The notes below the pieces were generated by a model that saw only the letters and a list, made by a program, of their open reading frames with translations, ran no database searches and had not been told where the DNA came from. Positions 17,036 through 25,553 of a stretch of DNA of 64,000 bases are shown here, piece after piece. A program made the translations under genes and the position numbers. The stretch's first letter is position 1. Each line of letters begins with the position of its first letter. Origin of the DNA: Desulfonatronospira thiodismutans ASO3-1 (GTDB lineage: Bacteria; Desulfobacterota; Desulfovibrionia; Desulfovibrionales; Desulfonatronovibrionaceae); assembly GCF_000174435.1 (NCBI RefSeq), contig NZ_ACJN02000003.1:884263-948262 (forward strand), given 5' to 3'.

Positions 17036-18274
17036 TCAGGGCAAAGTCATTACCCTGACCTCTTCCCCCCTGGCCAGACCCTCGCAGTTTGAAGGAATCC
17101 AGATAAGACCGTCCGCCTGAAATACAGTCTTAAGCAGCCCTGATTTGCCCAGTACAGGGGTTGCTGTCAGGCCCTGTTCATCCTCTTGAAGCCTGACCCG
17201 CACATAGTCTTTACGTCCGTAACTGGAAGCCAGGTTTCGCGAAAGCCTGGCCCTTACCATGCCTTTTGCGTCTTCTGAAAAAGCATCAGCAGCGCCTTGC
17301 AGGTGATTTAAAAAAGGCAGTACCAGCACCAGCATGACCACCTGGGCTGAACCAACCTGCCCGGGCAGACCCCATATGTACTTGTCGTGCCTCCGGGCGA
17401 AGATGGTGGGTTTGCCCGGGCTGATGGCCAGGCCATGGGCCAGGACCTCAAGCCCTTGGATGCCCTGCATGGCTTTCAGGGTGAAATCGCGCTGTCCCAC
17501 TGAACTCCCGCCCGAGACCAGCAGCACCTCGTTTTTTTCAAGGGCCCTCAAGAGGGCTTTGTTCAAGTCCTCTTCCCGGTCCCTGGTTATCCCGTAAACC
17601 GTGGCCTCACCACCGCACCCCCGAACCAGGTGCGCCAGAGCGTAACTGTTTACATCCCGGATATATCCGGCTTGCAACGGGCTGGATATATCCACCAGTT
17701 CGTCCCCGGTGGAAATAATTCCCACCCTGGGGGTCTTGAAAAAAGCCCATTTGTCCACTCCCAGGGCGGCCATCATGGCTGTCTGCCTGAACCCGGCCCT
17801 CTGCCCGGCAGAAACGGCCACGTCGCCTCCAGCCACGTCCTCCCCCCTGAACATGACATTTTCCCAGGGGGCCACCGGCCTTCTTACTTCCACCGTGCCC
17901 GCCCCCAGTTCCTCTGTATATTCCTGCATAACCACGGCGTCAGCCCCCTGGGGCAGTATTCCGCCTGTGACCACGCCTGCACAGCCTCCCTGATCAATGC
18001 TGAAGTCCGGTATATCACAGATTCCCAGGTCTTTAACCTTTTCCAGATAGGCGGGATTGCTTTCCCCGGCCCCGAAGGTATCCCCGGCCCTAACCGCATA
18101 ACCGTCCATGGAACACCTGTTTGTTGCCGGCAGGTCCCCGGGGGCATGTAAGTCCCGGGCCAGAAACCTGCCCCGGCAGTTTTCCAGGCCAAGCTCTTGC
18201 GTGCCCAGGGCGGGCATTTGCTGTAGTATCCGTGTCAGCTCTTCCACCTGCAGCACATTGAAAAAATCGTCCAT
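17036..18274 (-). CDS. moeA: Molybdopterin molybdenumtransferase MoeA
   Basis: 412 residues from ATG 18274, which has AGAGGG just upstream; an in-frame TTG at 18301 is less likely. MoeA inserts molybdate into adenylylated molybdopterin in the cytoplasm. The order is the N-terminal extended region with LPATNRCSMDGYAVRA, the MoCF-binding domain with ISTGDELVD and VSGGSSVGQRDF, then the C-terminal beta domain. It provides a second cofactor gene besides mobA (3006). It is transcribed away from the methyltransferase at 18327, which lies upstream on the same strand. Confidence 0.95.
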   Translation of the reverse strand: MDDFFNVLQVEELTRILQQMPALGTQELGLENCRGRFLARDLHAPGDLPATNRCSMDGYAVRAGDTFGAGESNPAYLEKVKDLGICDIPDFSIDQGGCAGVVTGGILPQGADAVVMQEYTEELGAGTVEVRRPVAPWENVMFRGEDVAGGDVAVSAGQRAGFRQTAMMAALGVDKWAFFKTPRVGIISTGDELVDISSPLQAGYIRDVNSYALAHLVRGCGGEATVYGITRDREEDLNKALLRALEKNEVLLVSGGSSVGQRDFTLKAMQGIQGLEVLAHGLAISPGKPTIFARRHDKYIWGLPGQVGSAQVVMLVLVLPFLNHLQGAADAFSEDAKGMVRARLSRNLASSYGRKDYVRVRLQEDEQGLTATPVLGKSGLLKTVFQADGLIWIPSNCEGLARGEEVRVMTLP

Positions 18275-18326
18275 GGTTCCCTCTTTATATCCTGGTTTCA
18301 AACAGTTTTATATTATTCGGCGGCAA

Positions 18327-19595
18327 CTACTTATCCGACCAGAAAACTCTGGACTTTTTATGCTTGAGCCACCCCATAGGCAGGCCCTGCCAGTAGAATT
18401 CCACCAGCCCGTTCCGGGTGGATGCATCAAAAAACCTGCTCTGTCCGGACACCAGGGCCCTGACCTCCTGCACATCCCGTACCTGGTACCCCATGGTGCT
18501 GCTTCCTTTTAAGAAAATGCGCATTCTGGGATTTGGAACGAAGCTGTTTTTTTTGAGACTTCCTGCAAACATTCCCTTGATCCTGAGCCCCTGATGCACA
18601 TAAGGCAAGGCCTTATCCGGCACAAAAAAAACTTTGCCTGAAAACCCGTACAGGCCTATTTTTTCAAGTGGTTCAGGCAAATCAAAACCTTCAGGCATCA
18701 ACTTATGCCAGGATGAAGGGGCGTTGACTTTGTCATTTTCTTGAGTCCAGGCCCTTTTTCCGGGCTTTTCCAGGGCAGCCATGAAAAAACTCTGTGAACC
18801 AGACTCGTCTCCTTTCATGACCAGCATGCCAGGGGCTGTGCTCTCCAGACCGGGCAGACCCAGTTCACTCTGCATATGCTGCGCCCGCGGGGACCCTGCC
18901 AGGCTGGTGCGCTTAAGAATCCAGTGCACCTGGTTTTGGTTTTCCTCTTCATTGGTGGTACACGTGGAGTAAACCAGCCTCCCGCCGGGGGCAAGCATTT
19001 TGTAAGCCTTCTCCAGGAGCTTTCTCTGCACTTCTATCAGGGTATGCAGGTTTTCTTTTTTCCATACCCTGGTCACTGCGGGGTTTTTGCCCACAGTACC
19101 CCATCCGCTGCACGGGGCATCCACCAGGATGCAGTCAAAGACAGGTCCTTGAGGAAAAGCCTGGCCTGCATAATTCGTGGTGACCACGTTGGCCGCATTC
19201 AGTCTTTCCAGGTTGGCCCGTAAAGTACCCAGCCTGTCCCTGGATGGTTCATTGGCAATGACCAGGCCGCCCTCTCCTGTCATCTCTGCAAGCTGAACGC
19301 TTTTCCCTCCCGGAGCAGCGCACATGTCCAGTACAGCTTGACCCGGGCCCGGTGCCAGAAGAATGGGCGGAAGCATGGAGGAAAGATCCTGGATATATAA
19401 AAAACCGAAATACCCGGCCAGGCTTGCCCCCAGGCCAAAGGGACCGTTTTCTTCCACCCAGGCCCCGGGAACCTCCGGGACAGGGGCGAAGTCAAAGCCC
19501 TCGCTACTTAATAAGTCGTGGCATTTTTCCTGTTCAGCACCCCGGCACACCCAGCGGAAAAAGCGCTTATAGCCTGTTTTCTGGTACACTTGCAT
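18327..19595 (-). CDS. RsmB/RsmF (NOL1/NOP2/Sun)-family RNA m5C methyltransferase
   Basis: A 422-residue cytosine-5 RNA methyltransferase. Motif I is DMCAAPGGKSVQLAEM, the motif IV catalytic region is DAPCSGWGTVGKNP, and motif VI is YSTCTTNEEENQNQV; both cysteines (PCSG and STCT) are present. The C-terminal 150 residues form an RsmF/PUA-like domain (GFSGKVFFVP and beyond). Targets in the family are 16S rRNA or tRNA; which one cannot be said here. The ATG at 19593-19595 is divergent from the FG-GAP protein gene. Confidence 0.88.
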   Translation of the reverse strand: MQVYQKTGYKRFFRWVCRGAEQEKCHDLLSSEGFDFAPVPEVPGAWVEENGPFGLGASLAGYFGFLYIQDLSSMLPPILLAPGPGQAVLDMCAAPGGKSVQLAEMTGEGGLVIANEPSRDRLGTLRANLERLNAANVVTTNYAGQAFPQGPVFDCILVDAPCSGWGTVGKNPAVTRVWKKENLHTLIEVQRKLLEKAYKMLAPGGRLVYSTCTTNEEENQNQVHWILKRTSLAGSPRAQHMQSELGLPGLESTAPGMLVMKGDESGSQSFFMAALEKPGKRAWTQENDKVNAPSSWHKLMPEGFDLPEPLEKIGLYGFSGKVFFVPDKALPYVHQGLRIKGMFAGSLKKNSFVPNPRMRIFLKGSSTMGYQVRDVQEVRALVSGQSRFFDASTRNGLVEFYWQGLPMGWLKHKKSRVFWSDK

Positions 19596-19704
19596 TATCT
19601 CTGTTATTTGATATTATTTACTTTCTTATTGACAAACAAGCCCCCGGTCTTGAACAATAACGAGGTTGTCCAAGCACAAGCCCCATATGTGGAGGAACCC
19701 ATAA

Positions 19705-21303
19705 ATGATTAAAAAAATCTTAGTTTTATTGTCTTTTCTGCTGGTCTTCAGCGCCCAGGCCTGGTCCGGGCAGGAGCCCAAAAAGTATGCAGTAATGCCC
19801 ATTGAGATCCACGGTCCGCAGGAATACGCCTACCTGAAGCAGGGCATTCAATCCATGCTCAGCTCCAGGCTGACCCGCACCGGGGAAACTTCTCCCATAC
19901 CCCCGGGTGAAGTCAACCAGCAAGTCGAGGCCCCCCCGGCCTCAGAAGAAGAGGCCCGGGAACTGCTCACCGCCCTTGGAGTCGACTTCCTGGTTTACGG
20001 GTCAGCCACTATCGTGAATGACAGCTGCAACCTGGAAATATATGTCCTGGACGCAGACATGGAACGTCACAGACTGGACAGGGAAAGCTCCCTGGGCCAG
20101 CTTATCCCGGACCTGGAGGACCTGGCCCAGGATTTGACAGCCATGGTTGTGGACGATGCAGAAGCCCGGGCCGAACCAGATGATCTGGAACCGGTGGCCC
20201 CGGTGGCCGAGGCCCCTCCCCAGGACGAGGCATACGTAAGCCCCCATTTTGAATTCAGAGACGACCCCCAGGCTGCCGGCAGGTGGCGCAGCCAGACCCT
20301 GCCCTTTTCCAGCGTGGGCATCGCCGTGGGAGATACACAGGGCGACGGCGAGCAGAACATCTTCATCCTGGCCGACCGCAGGGTACACGCCTACCGCATG
20401 CATGAAGAAAGACTTGACCATCTGAGCACCTACGAGGCCCCCGGCACTTATCAGAATCTGAACATCAATGTCCTGGACACCAATCGCGACGGAAAAAAAG
20501 AAATCATCGTCTCAGCCGTGCAGGACAAGCGGGCCAGATCATATATCCTGGGATTCGAGGACAACGAGTTCAAGGAACTTCATAGAAGAATCGGCTTTTT
20601 CATGAACGTGACCAAAACTCCTCCAAACTATGAGCAGACCCTGGTGGGGCAGCGCATAGCCAGTGGATCAAGGCTCTTCCGGCCTGGAGCCGTCCAGGAG
20701 GTCATATTTACAGACGGCGAACCTGAACTGGGCCCGGGAATATCCCTGCCGGACAGGGCCAACATTTTCAATTTCGCCTTTCTTCCAAGAAATGACGATC
20801 ACCTTGTGGTGGTGGCCGAAAATGACCGCCTGGAAGTGTATTCCTCGGACGACCGCCGCCGTTATACCACCAGTGAAGAATATGCCGGATCAGGACTGGG
20901 CCTGGAGATAGACGATACCATGCCCGGCATGGGGCAGACTTCCCCCAGCGAAAGAGAAGTGAGTTACTACTATATCCCCACAAGGCTCGTGACCACCAGG
21001 CTGGAGGGGCAGGATGAGTATCAGCTGCTGGCCCACAAGCACTTTTCAGGCCGCCTGGCCAGCGTTTTCCAGCGCTACCGTAATTTCCCCGAAGGCGAGA
21101 TACATGCCTTGTTCTGGGACGACGTAGGCCTGAACATACACTGGAACACCCGGCGTATCCAGGCCAGCATCGAGGACTTCGGTCTCTACGATATGGACGG
21201 CGACGGCAATAAGGAACTTGTGGTCTGTGTGAATACACATCCGGGCATAACCGGAATGCAGCAGCAAAGAACCATAGTCCTGGCCTACAAGATGGACCAG
21301 TAA
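19705..21303 (+). CDS. Exported protein: TolB/CsgG-like N-terminal domain plus FG-GAP/VCBS repeats
   Basis: 532 residues with a signal peptide (about 1-22, ending AQAWSG). Residues 25-150 (KKYAVMPIEIHGPQ... LGVDFLVYGSATI) look like the alpha/beta lipoprotein domain seen in TolB-N/FlgO/CsgG-type proteins. After a Pro/Glu linker, the remainder contains FG-GAP/VCBS calcium-loop repeats: GDTQGDGEQNIFI, DTNRDGKKEIIV and DMDGDGNKELVV. It probably folds as a periplasmic beta-propeller. The product is likely structural or binding; no catalytic motif is visible. Confidence 0.8.
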   Translation: MIKKILVLLSFLLVFSAQAWSGQEPKKYAVMPIEIHGPQEYAYLKQGIQSMLSSRLTRTGETSPIPPGEVNQQVEAPPASEEEARELLTALGVDFLVYGSATIVNDSCNLEIYVLDADMERHRLDRESSLGQLIPDLEDLAQDLTAMVVDDAEARAEPDDLEPVAPVAEAPPQDEAYVSPHFEFRDDPQAAGRWRSQTLPFSSVGIAVGDTQGDGEQNIFILADRRVHAYRMHEERLDHLSTYEAPGTYQNLNINVLDTNRDGKKEIIVSAVQDKRARSYILGFEDNEFKELHRRIGFFMNVTKTPPNYEQTLVGQRIASGSRLFRPGAVQEVIFTDGEPELGPGISLPDRANIFNFAFLPRNDDHLVVVAENDRLEVYSSDDRRRYTTSEEYAGSGLGLEIDDTMPGMGQTSPSEREVSYYYIPTRLVTTRLEGQDEYQLLAHKHFSGRLASVFQRYRNFPEGEIHALFWDDVGLNIHWNTRRIQASIEDFGLYDMDGDGNKELVVCVNTHPGITGMQQQRTIVLAYKMDQ

Positions 21304-21461
21304 GGAGCTGAGACTTTGAAAACTTCTCGCCCGGGCGATCTGAAATCCAGCACTCACTTAAGATGCCGGTAAATGATTTTGCCGAAAATATCCACTTGTG
21401 TGTGCTGAACACTGCAGAACCTGCGAATCACTGGAAAATATGGAAGTTATTATTTAGATCG

Positions 21462-21498
21462 AACCACCCCCGGCCCCTCCTTAACCAAGGAGGGGAGT
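21462..21498. repeat. Dispersed hairpin AACCACCCCCGG-CCCCTCCTT, copy 2
   Basis: The second copy of the element at 9768-9804: an identical left block and stem (CCCCTCCTT/AAGGAGGGG), with loop AACC. It lies about 160 bp after the FG-GAP gene and ahead of the pseudouridine synthase gene. Confidence 0.7.
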
Positions 21499-21544
21499 AG
21501 ACCGTGCTGTACTCATAAAATGACTAAACTGAAATTGTAGTTAC

Positions 21545-22501
21545 ATGCAAGATATGCAGAAGCAGACAGCACAGCAGTGCCTGGTTTCCTCCACGGAGTC
21601 CGGGCAGAAGCTTTTCTCCTACCTTAAAAGGCGGCTGGGCAGAGAATTTCCCGGATCTGGGCTCATGCGCCTTATCCGCACTGGACAGGTCCGGGTCAAC
21701 AGTAAGAGGAAGAAGCCTTATGACCGGGTCTATGCCGGGGATACTGTCCGCATTCCCCCGCATTTTCCGGAGACCGGTGACGACCCTCAAAGGGCCGGAG
21801 AGCTGCAAATCGTATTTGAAAACCCGGATTTCACTGTCCTTGACAAGCCCGCCGGAGTGCCGGTGCACTCCGGAACATCGGCCCGCAGGGACAACATGGT
21901 TCTTCGCCTTCGCAAGCACTATGCCGGGGCAGACTTCTCCCCTGCACTGGTACACAGGCTGGACAAGGAGACTTCAGGCCTTCTTCTGGCAGCCAAAAAC
22001 TACGCCTGGCTCAGAAGAATTCAGGCCATGTGGAACAAAAACCTGGTGGAGAAGACCTATCTGGCATGGGTTCATGGCTCCTGGCCATCAAGGTGGGTAA
22101 ATCTGGAGCACAGGCTGATAAAAACTTTTGAAAAAATGCAGCCTTCCCCGGAGGGCAGACCTGCTCTTTCCCGGGTCAGGTCCATAGCCTCCAGCCGGGA
22201 TAAAACCCTTGTCCAGATCCGAATTATCACCGGACGCACGCACCAGATCAGAACCCAGCTGTCCCTCAGCGGTCATCCTGTTATAGGCGATGGCAAATAC
22301 GGCAAAGATTCAGGGTATGCTGAAATGTATCTGCATGCCTATATGCTGGCATGGCCCGGGCATGTATTTTGTCTGCCCCCGGGCTGGACAGGTGATTTTA
22401 CAACTCCGGGGGACCTGGAAAAAAGGGTCAGGAAACCTGAATCTGGGAGAGGGGGAAGGTCTCGCTGTAAAGAAGACGCCTGTCATCATCCCTGGCCTTG
22501 A
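21545..22501 (+). CDS. RluC/RluD-family pseudouridine synthase with S4 domain
   Basis: A 318-residue rRNA-modifying enzyme. An S4 RNA-binding domain (about 20-85, LMRLIRTGQVRVNSKRKKPYDRVYAGDTVRI in part) is followed by the catalytic domain with HRLDKETSGLLLAAKN, whose Asp is the nucleophile, and the GRTHQIRTQLSLSGHPVIGD signature. The last 25 residues (KPESGRGGRSRCKEDACHHP...) lie beyond the usual family end and are antisense to the end of the facing gene over 74 bp, suggesting a lost stop codon. Target uridines (23S sites) cannot be assigned. Confidence 0.9.
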   Translation: MQDMQKQTAQQCLVSSTESGQKLFSYLKRRLGREFPGSGLMRLIRTGQVRVNSKRKKPYDRVYAGDTVRIPPHFPETGDDPQRAGELQIVFENPDFTVLDKPAGVPVHSGTSARRDNMVLRLRKHYAGADFSPALVHRLDKETSGLLLAAKNYAWLRRIQAMWNKNLVEKTYLAWVHGSWPSRWVNLEHRLIKTFEKMQPSPEGRPALSRVRSIASSRDKTLVQIRIITGRTHQIRTQLSLSGHPVIGDGKYGKDSGYAEMYLHAYMLAWPGHVFCLPPGWTGDFTTPGDLEKRVRKPESGRGGRSRCKEDACHHPWP

Positions 22502-23123
22502 CTCTCAAGGCGAATATACTTTCCGGGCTTAGTTCTTCCGGCAGTTCAAAAGTCACATCCACGTTTTTAAACCTTGATATGGCGTAATCAAGGTCGTCAT
22601 GGTCCAGGTCAAGGTCCACCTGTTGACCATCCCTGCGCACAAGGTGCAGAAATATGCGTCCGCTTATGGTTTCTCCTTCAGCCATGTTGTTGACGTCAAG
22701 GCGCACACGCATCCGGTCACCGTTAAAACCGGCCTGGACATTATCCACCCCGACAATGCCCCTGTCTTTGTATTCGAATACTTCTACCAGGTCCACCGGA
22801 GGGACAATGTTGCGCCTGGTATCGTTGACAGTCAAAAAGGAATGCAGGTCTTGGGACTCGTAGGTCTCGAAAATTTTCTGGATGTTTCTCTTTTTTTCCA
22901 GTTCTTCAGCAGTCTGTTCCAGGTTTTTGGAGACAACCTGCAGATCTTCTCTGACATGCCTCTTTTCCTGGTAAAAAGTGATGGTAAAATAACCCCCCAG
23001 TGCAGCAGCGGTCACGGCAAGAAAAAACAAGGCAATAAAAAACTTGATCCAGAAAGGACGTATCCGGAATTTTCTGACGGAAGTATCATCACGCATCAGG
23101 ATAACGCTGTACTTCTTGCTCAT
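22428..23123 (-). CDS. Membrane protein with coiled coil and beta-rich periplasmic domain
   Basis: 231 residues. A cytoplasmic basic stretch is followed by one TM helix (about 25-47), a coiled coil (55-85, EDLQVVSKNLEQTAEELEKK) and a C-terminal beta-rich domain of about 110 residues (RMRVRLDVNNMAEGETISGRI and on). Not recognised at family level. Its ATG overlaps the stop of the L,D-transpeptidase gene by one base (TAATG), so the pair is translationally coupled and the product may assist cell-wall remodelling. Its 3' end overlaps the convergent pseudouridine synthase gene by 74 bp. Confidence 0.75.
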   Translation of the reverse strand: MSKKYSVILMRDDTSVRKFRIRPFWIKFFIALFFLAVTAAALGGYFTITFYQEKRHVREDLQVVSKNLEQTAEELEKKRNIQKIFETYESQDLHSFLTVNDTRRNIVPPVDLVEVFEYKDRGIVGVDNVQAGFNGDRMRVRLDVNNMAEGETISGRIFLHLVRRDGQQVDLDLDHDDLDYAISRFKNVDVTFELPEELSPESIFALRVKARDDDRRLLYSETFPLSQIQVS

Positions 23124-24388
23124 TATCCCGTCTCTCTCCAGTCCTCGCGCAGAATAAGCCAGCTGTCCCCGGAACCGGGAACAAACTGCAGTGTTTTTAT
23201 CCCCTTGTCGCTGTATCCCGACCGGCTTGCGTATTCCTGCTTGAAACGAACCTCAAACCCATCTCTGCCCACATGGGCCTCTATATCAGATATTTCAATC
23301 TCGGCCGGCTCGTTGCCGCGTTCCCAGAGATCCTTCTTATCCTTCAGGATGCTGTCCAGCCCTCTTACATTTCCCTGCACAGCATCGGGGTGATAAAAGG
23401 AGGCGTACTTGTCAACATCTGCTTCCAGCCAGGCCTGCCGCCATTTTTCAACTACCTGCTTGAGCCTTTGTCCCCTGTCCTTAATATAACTGTCTTTCAG
23501 GCCGGGCTTGTTGTAATTTCTGAACTCTTCTCCCACAATCCTTAAATCGCCGGCTTCATCCTTTTGCCAGTACAACCGCTTTACACCGCTGGAGAAAAAG
23601 CCCGAGGAATTGAATACCTGCCCGAAGTAGCTGACCCAGTAATCTGGCCCTGCCAGAACCTTGGGCTGCTCTATGTATACATCCATCCAGTCGTAGGTAT
23701 TGAAAAGACCCTGTTTGTGATTTTTGAAGCTGGAAAAACTTTTGCCGCTGCTTCTGGCAAACCTGTCAGGTAAATAAAACTCAAAGTATTCCCCTGTTCC
23801 GTCACTCCAGGCTGCTGCCCAGTCCAGACTCAAATCCGCAATCTTGCGGGACTTTTCCAGCTCTATCTCGTCTTCTTCCCAGCTCATGGTAGAGGTAATA
23901 ACCACCGGCGTGTTCTGAAGCTGCACCATATCCTCCAGCCTGTGCATGTACTTCATATCCATGGCCACGCAGCCTTCCGTATCAAAGGGCACAACTTCCT
24001 TTCCCCGCCCATGCAGCCAGATGCCGAACCCTGTCTTTCCCTTGGCCCTGTCCACCGGGTTGGGATAATTCAGGGTAAGCCCCATCTCACCGTATAGATC
24101 GCGGTCCAGGTGCCTGGTATCTATTTGGCGCTCAATAAAATATATGCCTTCAGGAGTCTTGAGATCCCCCTCGACCTCCTTGTCACCCACTCCCTCACCA
24201 GTAGTGACTTCCCATTTATACTCTTTGCGCAGGGGGCTTTTGTTTGAAAAAACGAAAAATGTCTGGTTTTTCTTATCCACGACGAACAGATCTTCCGGGG
24301 CCCTTGAATCACCTGTTATCAACGGTTCCCAGGCCATGGCCGGCAGGGACCACGTCAGGATCAACAATAAAAAAAGAATGGTTCGCAA
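23123..24388 (-). CDS. L,D-transpeptidase (YkuD) with NTF2-like C-terminal domain
   Basis: 421 residues with a signal peptide (1-19, ending AMA). The YkuD domain spans about 30-170: LFVVDKKNQTFFVF, then the active-site region WLHGRGKEVVPFDTEGCVAM with the His and catalytic Cys in place. Family members crosslink peptidoglycan stem peptides or attach proteins to the wall in the periplasm. The last 110 residues (WRQAWLEADVDKYASFYHPDA) look like an NTF2/SnoaL-type domain, an uncommon partner. It starts 7 bp after the lipoprotein gene. Confidence 0.88.
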   Translation of the reverse strand: MRTILFLLLILTWSLPAMAWEPLITGDSRAPEDLFVVDKKNQTFFVFSNKSPLRKEYKWEVTTGEGVGDKEVEGDLKTPEGIYFIERQIDTRHLDRDLYGEMGLTLNYPNPVDRAKGKTGFGIWLHGRGKEVVPFDTEGCVAMDMKYMHRLEDMVQLQNTPVVITSTMSWEEDEIELEKSRKIADLSLDWAAAWSDGTGEYFEFYLPDRFARSSGKSFSSFKNHKQGLFNTYDWMDVYIEQPKVLAGPDYWVSYFGQVFNSSGFFSSGVKRLYWQKDEAGDLRIVGEEFRNYNKPGLKDSYIKDRGQRLKQVVEKWRQAWLEADVDKYASFYHPDAVQGNVRGLDSILKDKKDLWERGNEPAEIEISDIEAHVGRDGFEVRFKQEYASRSGYSDKGIKTLQFVPGSGDSWLILREDWRETG

Positions 24389-24395
24389 GAATACC

Positions 24396-24977
24396 TCACC
24401 AGTTAAGTTCCACCCTGCCCAGGGGGCCGGACATGACTAAGTCAATGGAGTCCCCGTTTACCGGGGGGAATCTCAGGACATAATGATCCTGCCACCTGTT
24501 GACGTAAGGATAGAACGATTCCAGTTTTGCCAGGGGCTCCCTGCTTTCACGAATCTCTAAGGGATATATTTTTCTGCCCTCGTGCAGCAGAAATATTGAC
24601 CACAGGGGATCGTCGAATTTTAAGCTGCCCCTGGCCTTATGCCCCTTGGCCAGGGCCAGGAAAAAACGGGTTTCGTGTTCCAGGGAGTCTTCCAGGTTTT
24701 GCCGCAGCTGCACTTTTTCATCAGAAGTCAGTCCATATACTTCGGCCCTCTTCTTTATGTAGGCCTGCATCCATTCCGGGCTCTTGTAGGTGGCCCTGGC
24801 AATGATCTCCGTATCCAGGCCCGAATGCAGGGAATCCTTTCTGGTCCACTCATTGGTGGTCTGCACGTAAGGATCGCCCAGGTCCGGCCATAAAAACTCC
24901 GCTGCCTTATGTCCACGGCAGCCGGCCAGCAGCAAAGCCAGGACCAGAAAAATGGTTATCTTGCCCCATGGTGGCAT
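24396..24977 (-). CDS. Lipoprotein of unknown function
   Basis: 193 residues with a good lipobox, LLAGC, with Cys at about residue 19. The mature part is helical and charged and contains no known motif; it ends in a short beta-rich segment. Its ATG follows the pyrE stop directly (TAA-ATG), and the L,D-transpeptidase follows 7 bp later. That suggests a periplasmic partner in envelope work rather than in pyrimidine synthesis. Confidence 0.75.
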   Translation of the reverse strand: MPPWGKITIFLVLALLLAGCRGHKAAEFLWPDLGDPYVQTTNEWTRKDSLHSGLDTEIIARATYKSPEWMQAYIKKRAEVYGLTSDEKVQLRQNLEDSLEHETRFFLALAKGHKARGSLKFDDPLWSIFLLHEGRKIYPLEIRESREPLAKLESFYPYVNRWQDHYVLRFPPVNGDSIDLVMSGPLGRVELNW

Positions 24978-25553
24978 TTAACCCCCTTTTGCTGCTCTAA
25001 GCAGACTCTGGCGAGTAAATATGCACTTGATGTCAAAACCGGCCCGGACTATGTTTTCCGCACCGCCCTCTTCACGGTCCAGAACGCAGAGTATGGGACC
25101 GATTGCCAGACCGGCATCACGGACTCTCTCGCAGGCGGATAAAAGTGTGCCTCCAGTGGTTATCACATCTTCCAGCATACAGACCCTTTGCCCCGGGCTG
25201 AAATTGGCCATACCCTCCAGGAATTGTCCTGTACCATGCCCCTTGGCCTTTTTCCGGACAATAAAACCGGGCAGAGGACGATTATCAAGATAGGACATGA
25301 CTGTGACAGCGCTCACAAGTGGATCAGCACCCAGGGTCATACCGCCCACCCCTTCCGGATACTTTTCATACGCATAAAGCATATCTAAGAAAATACGCCC
25401 CAGTAGAAAAGCGCCTTCTGGATGCAGGGCGGTCTGCTTGCAGTCGAAATAATAATCGCTTTTTTTGCCGGAGGTCAGGGTGAAATTCCCTTCCTGATAA
25501 GACTTATTGTAAAGCAGCTCAGCCAGCCTGGACTTTGCGTCAAAATTTTGCAC
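24978..25553 (-). CDS. pyrE: Orotate phosphoribosyltransferase
   Basis: A 191-residue cytoplasmic enzyme that makes orotidine-5'-phosphate from orotate and PRPP. The PRPP-binding motif CMLEDVITTGGTLLSA is intact, and the N-terminal FTLTSGKKSDYYFDCKQ matches the family. The C-terminus is normal in length. The start ATG overlaps the purB stop at 25553. Pairing with purB puts purine and pyrimidine genes in one operon. Confidence 0.95.
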   Translation of the reverse strand: MQNFDAKSRLAELLYNKSYQEGNFTLTSGKKSDYYFDCKQTALHPEGAFLLGRIFLDMLYAYEKYPEGVGGMTLGADPLVSAVTVMSYLDNRPLPGFIVRKKAKGHGTGQFLEGMANFSPGQRVCMLEDVITTGGTLLSACERVRDAGLAIGPILCVLDREEGGAENIVRAGFDIKCIFTRQSLLRAAKGG

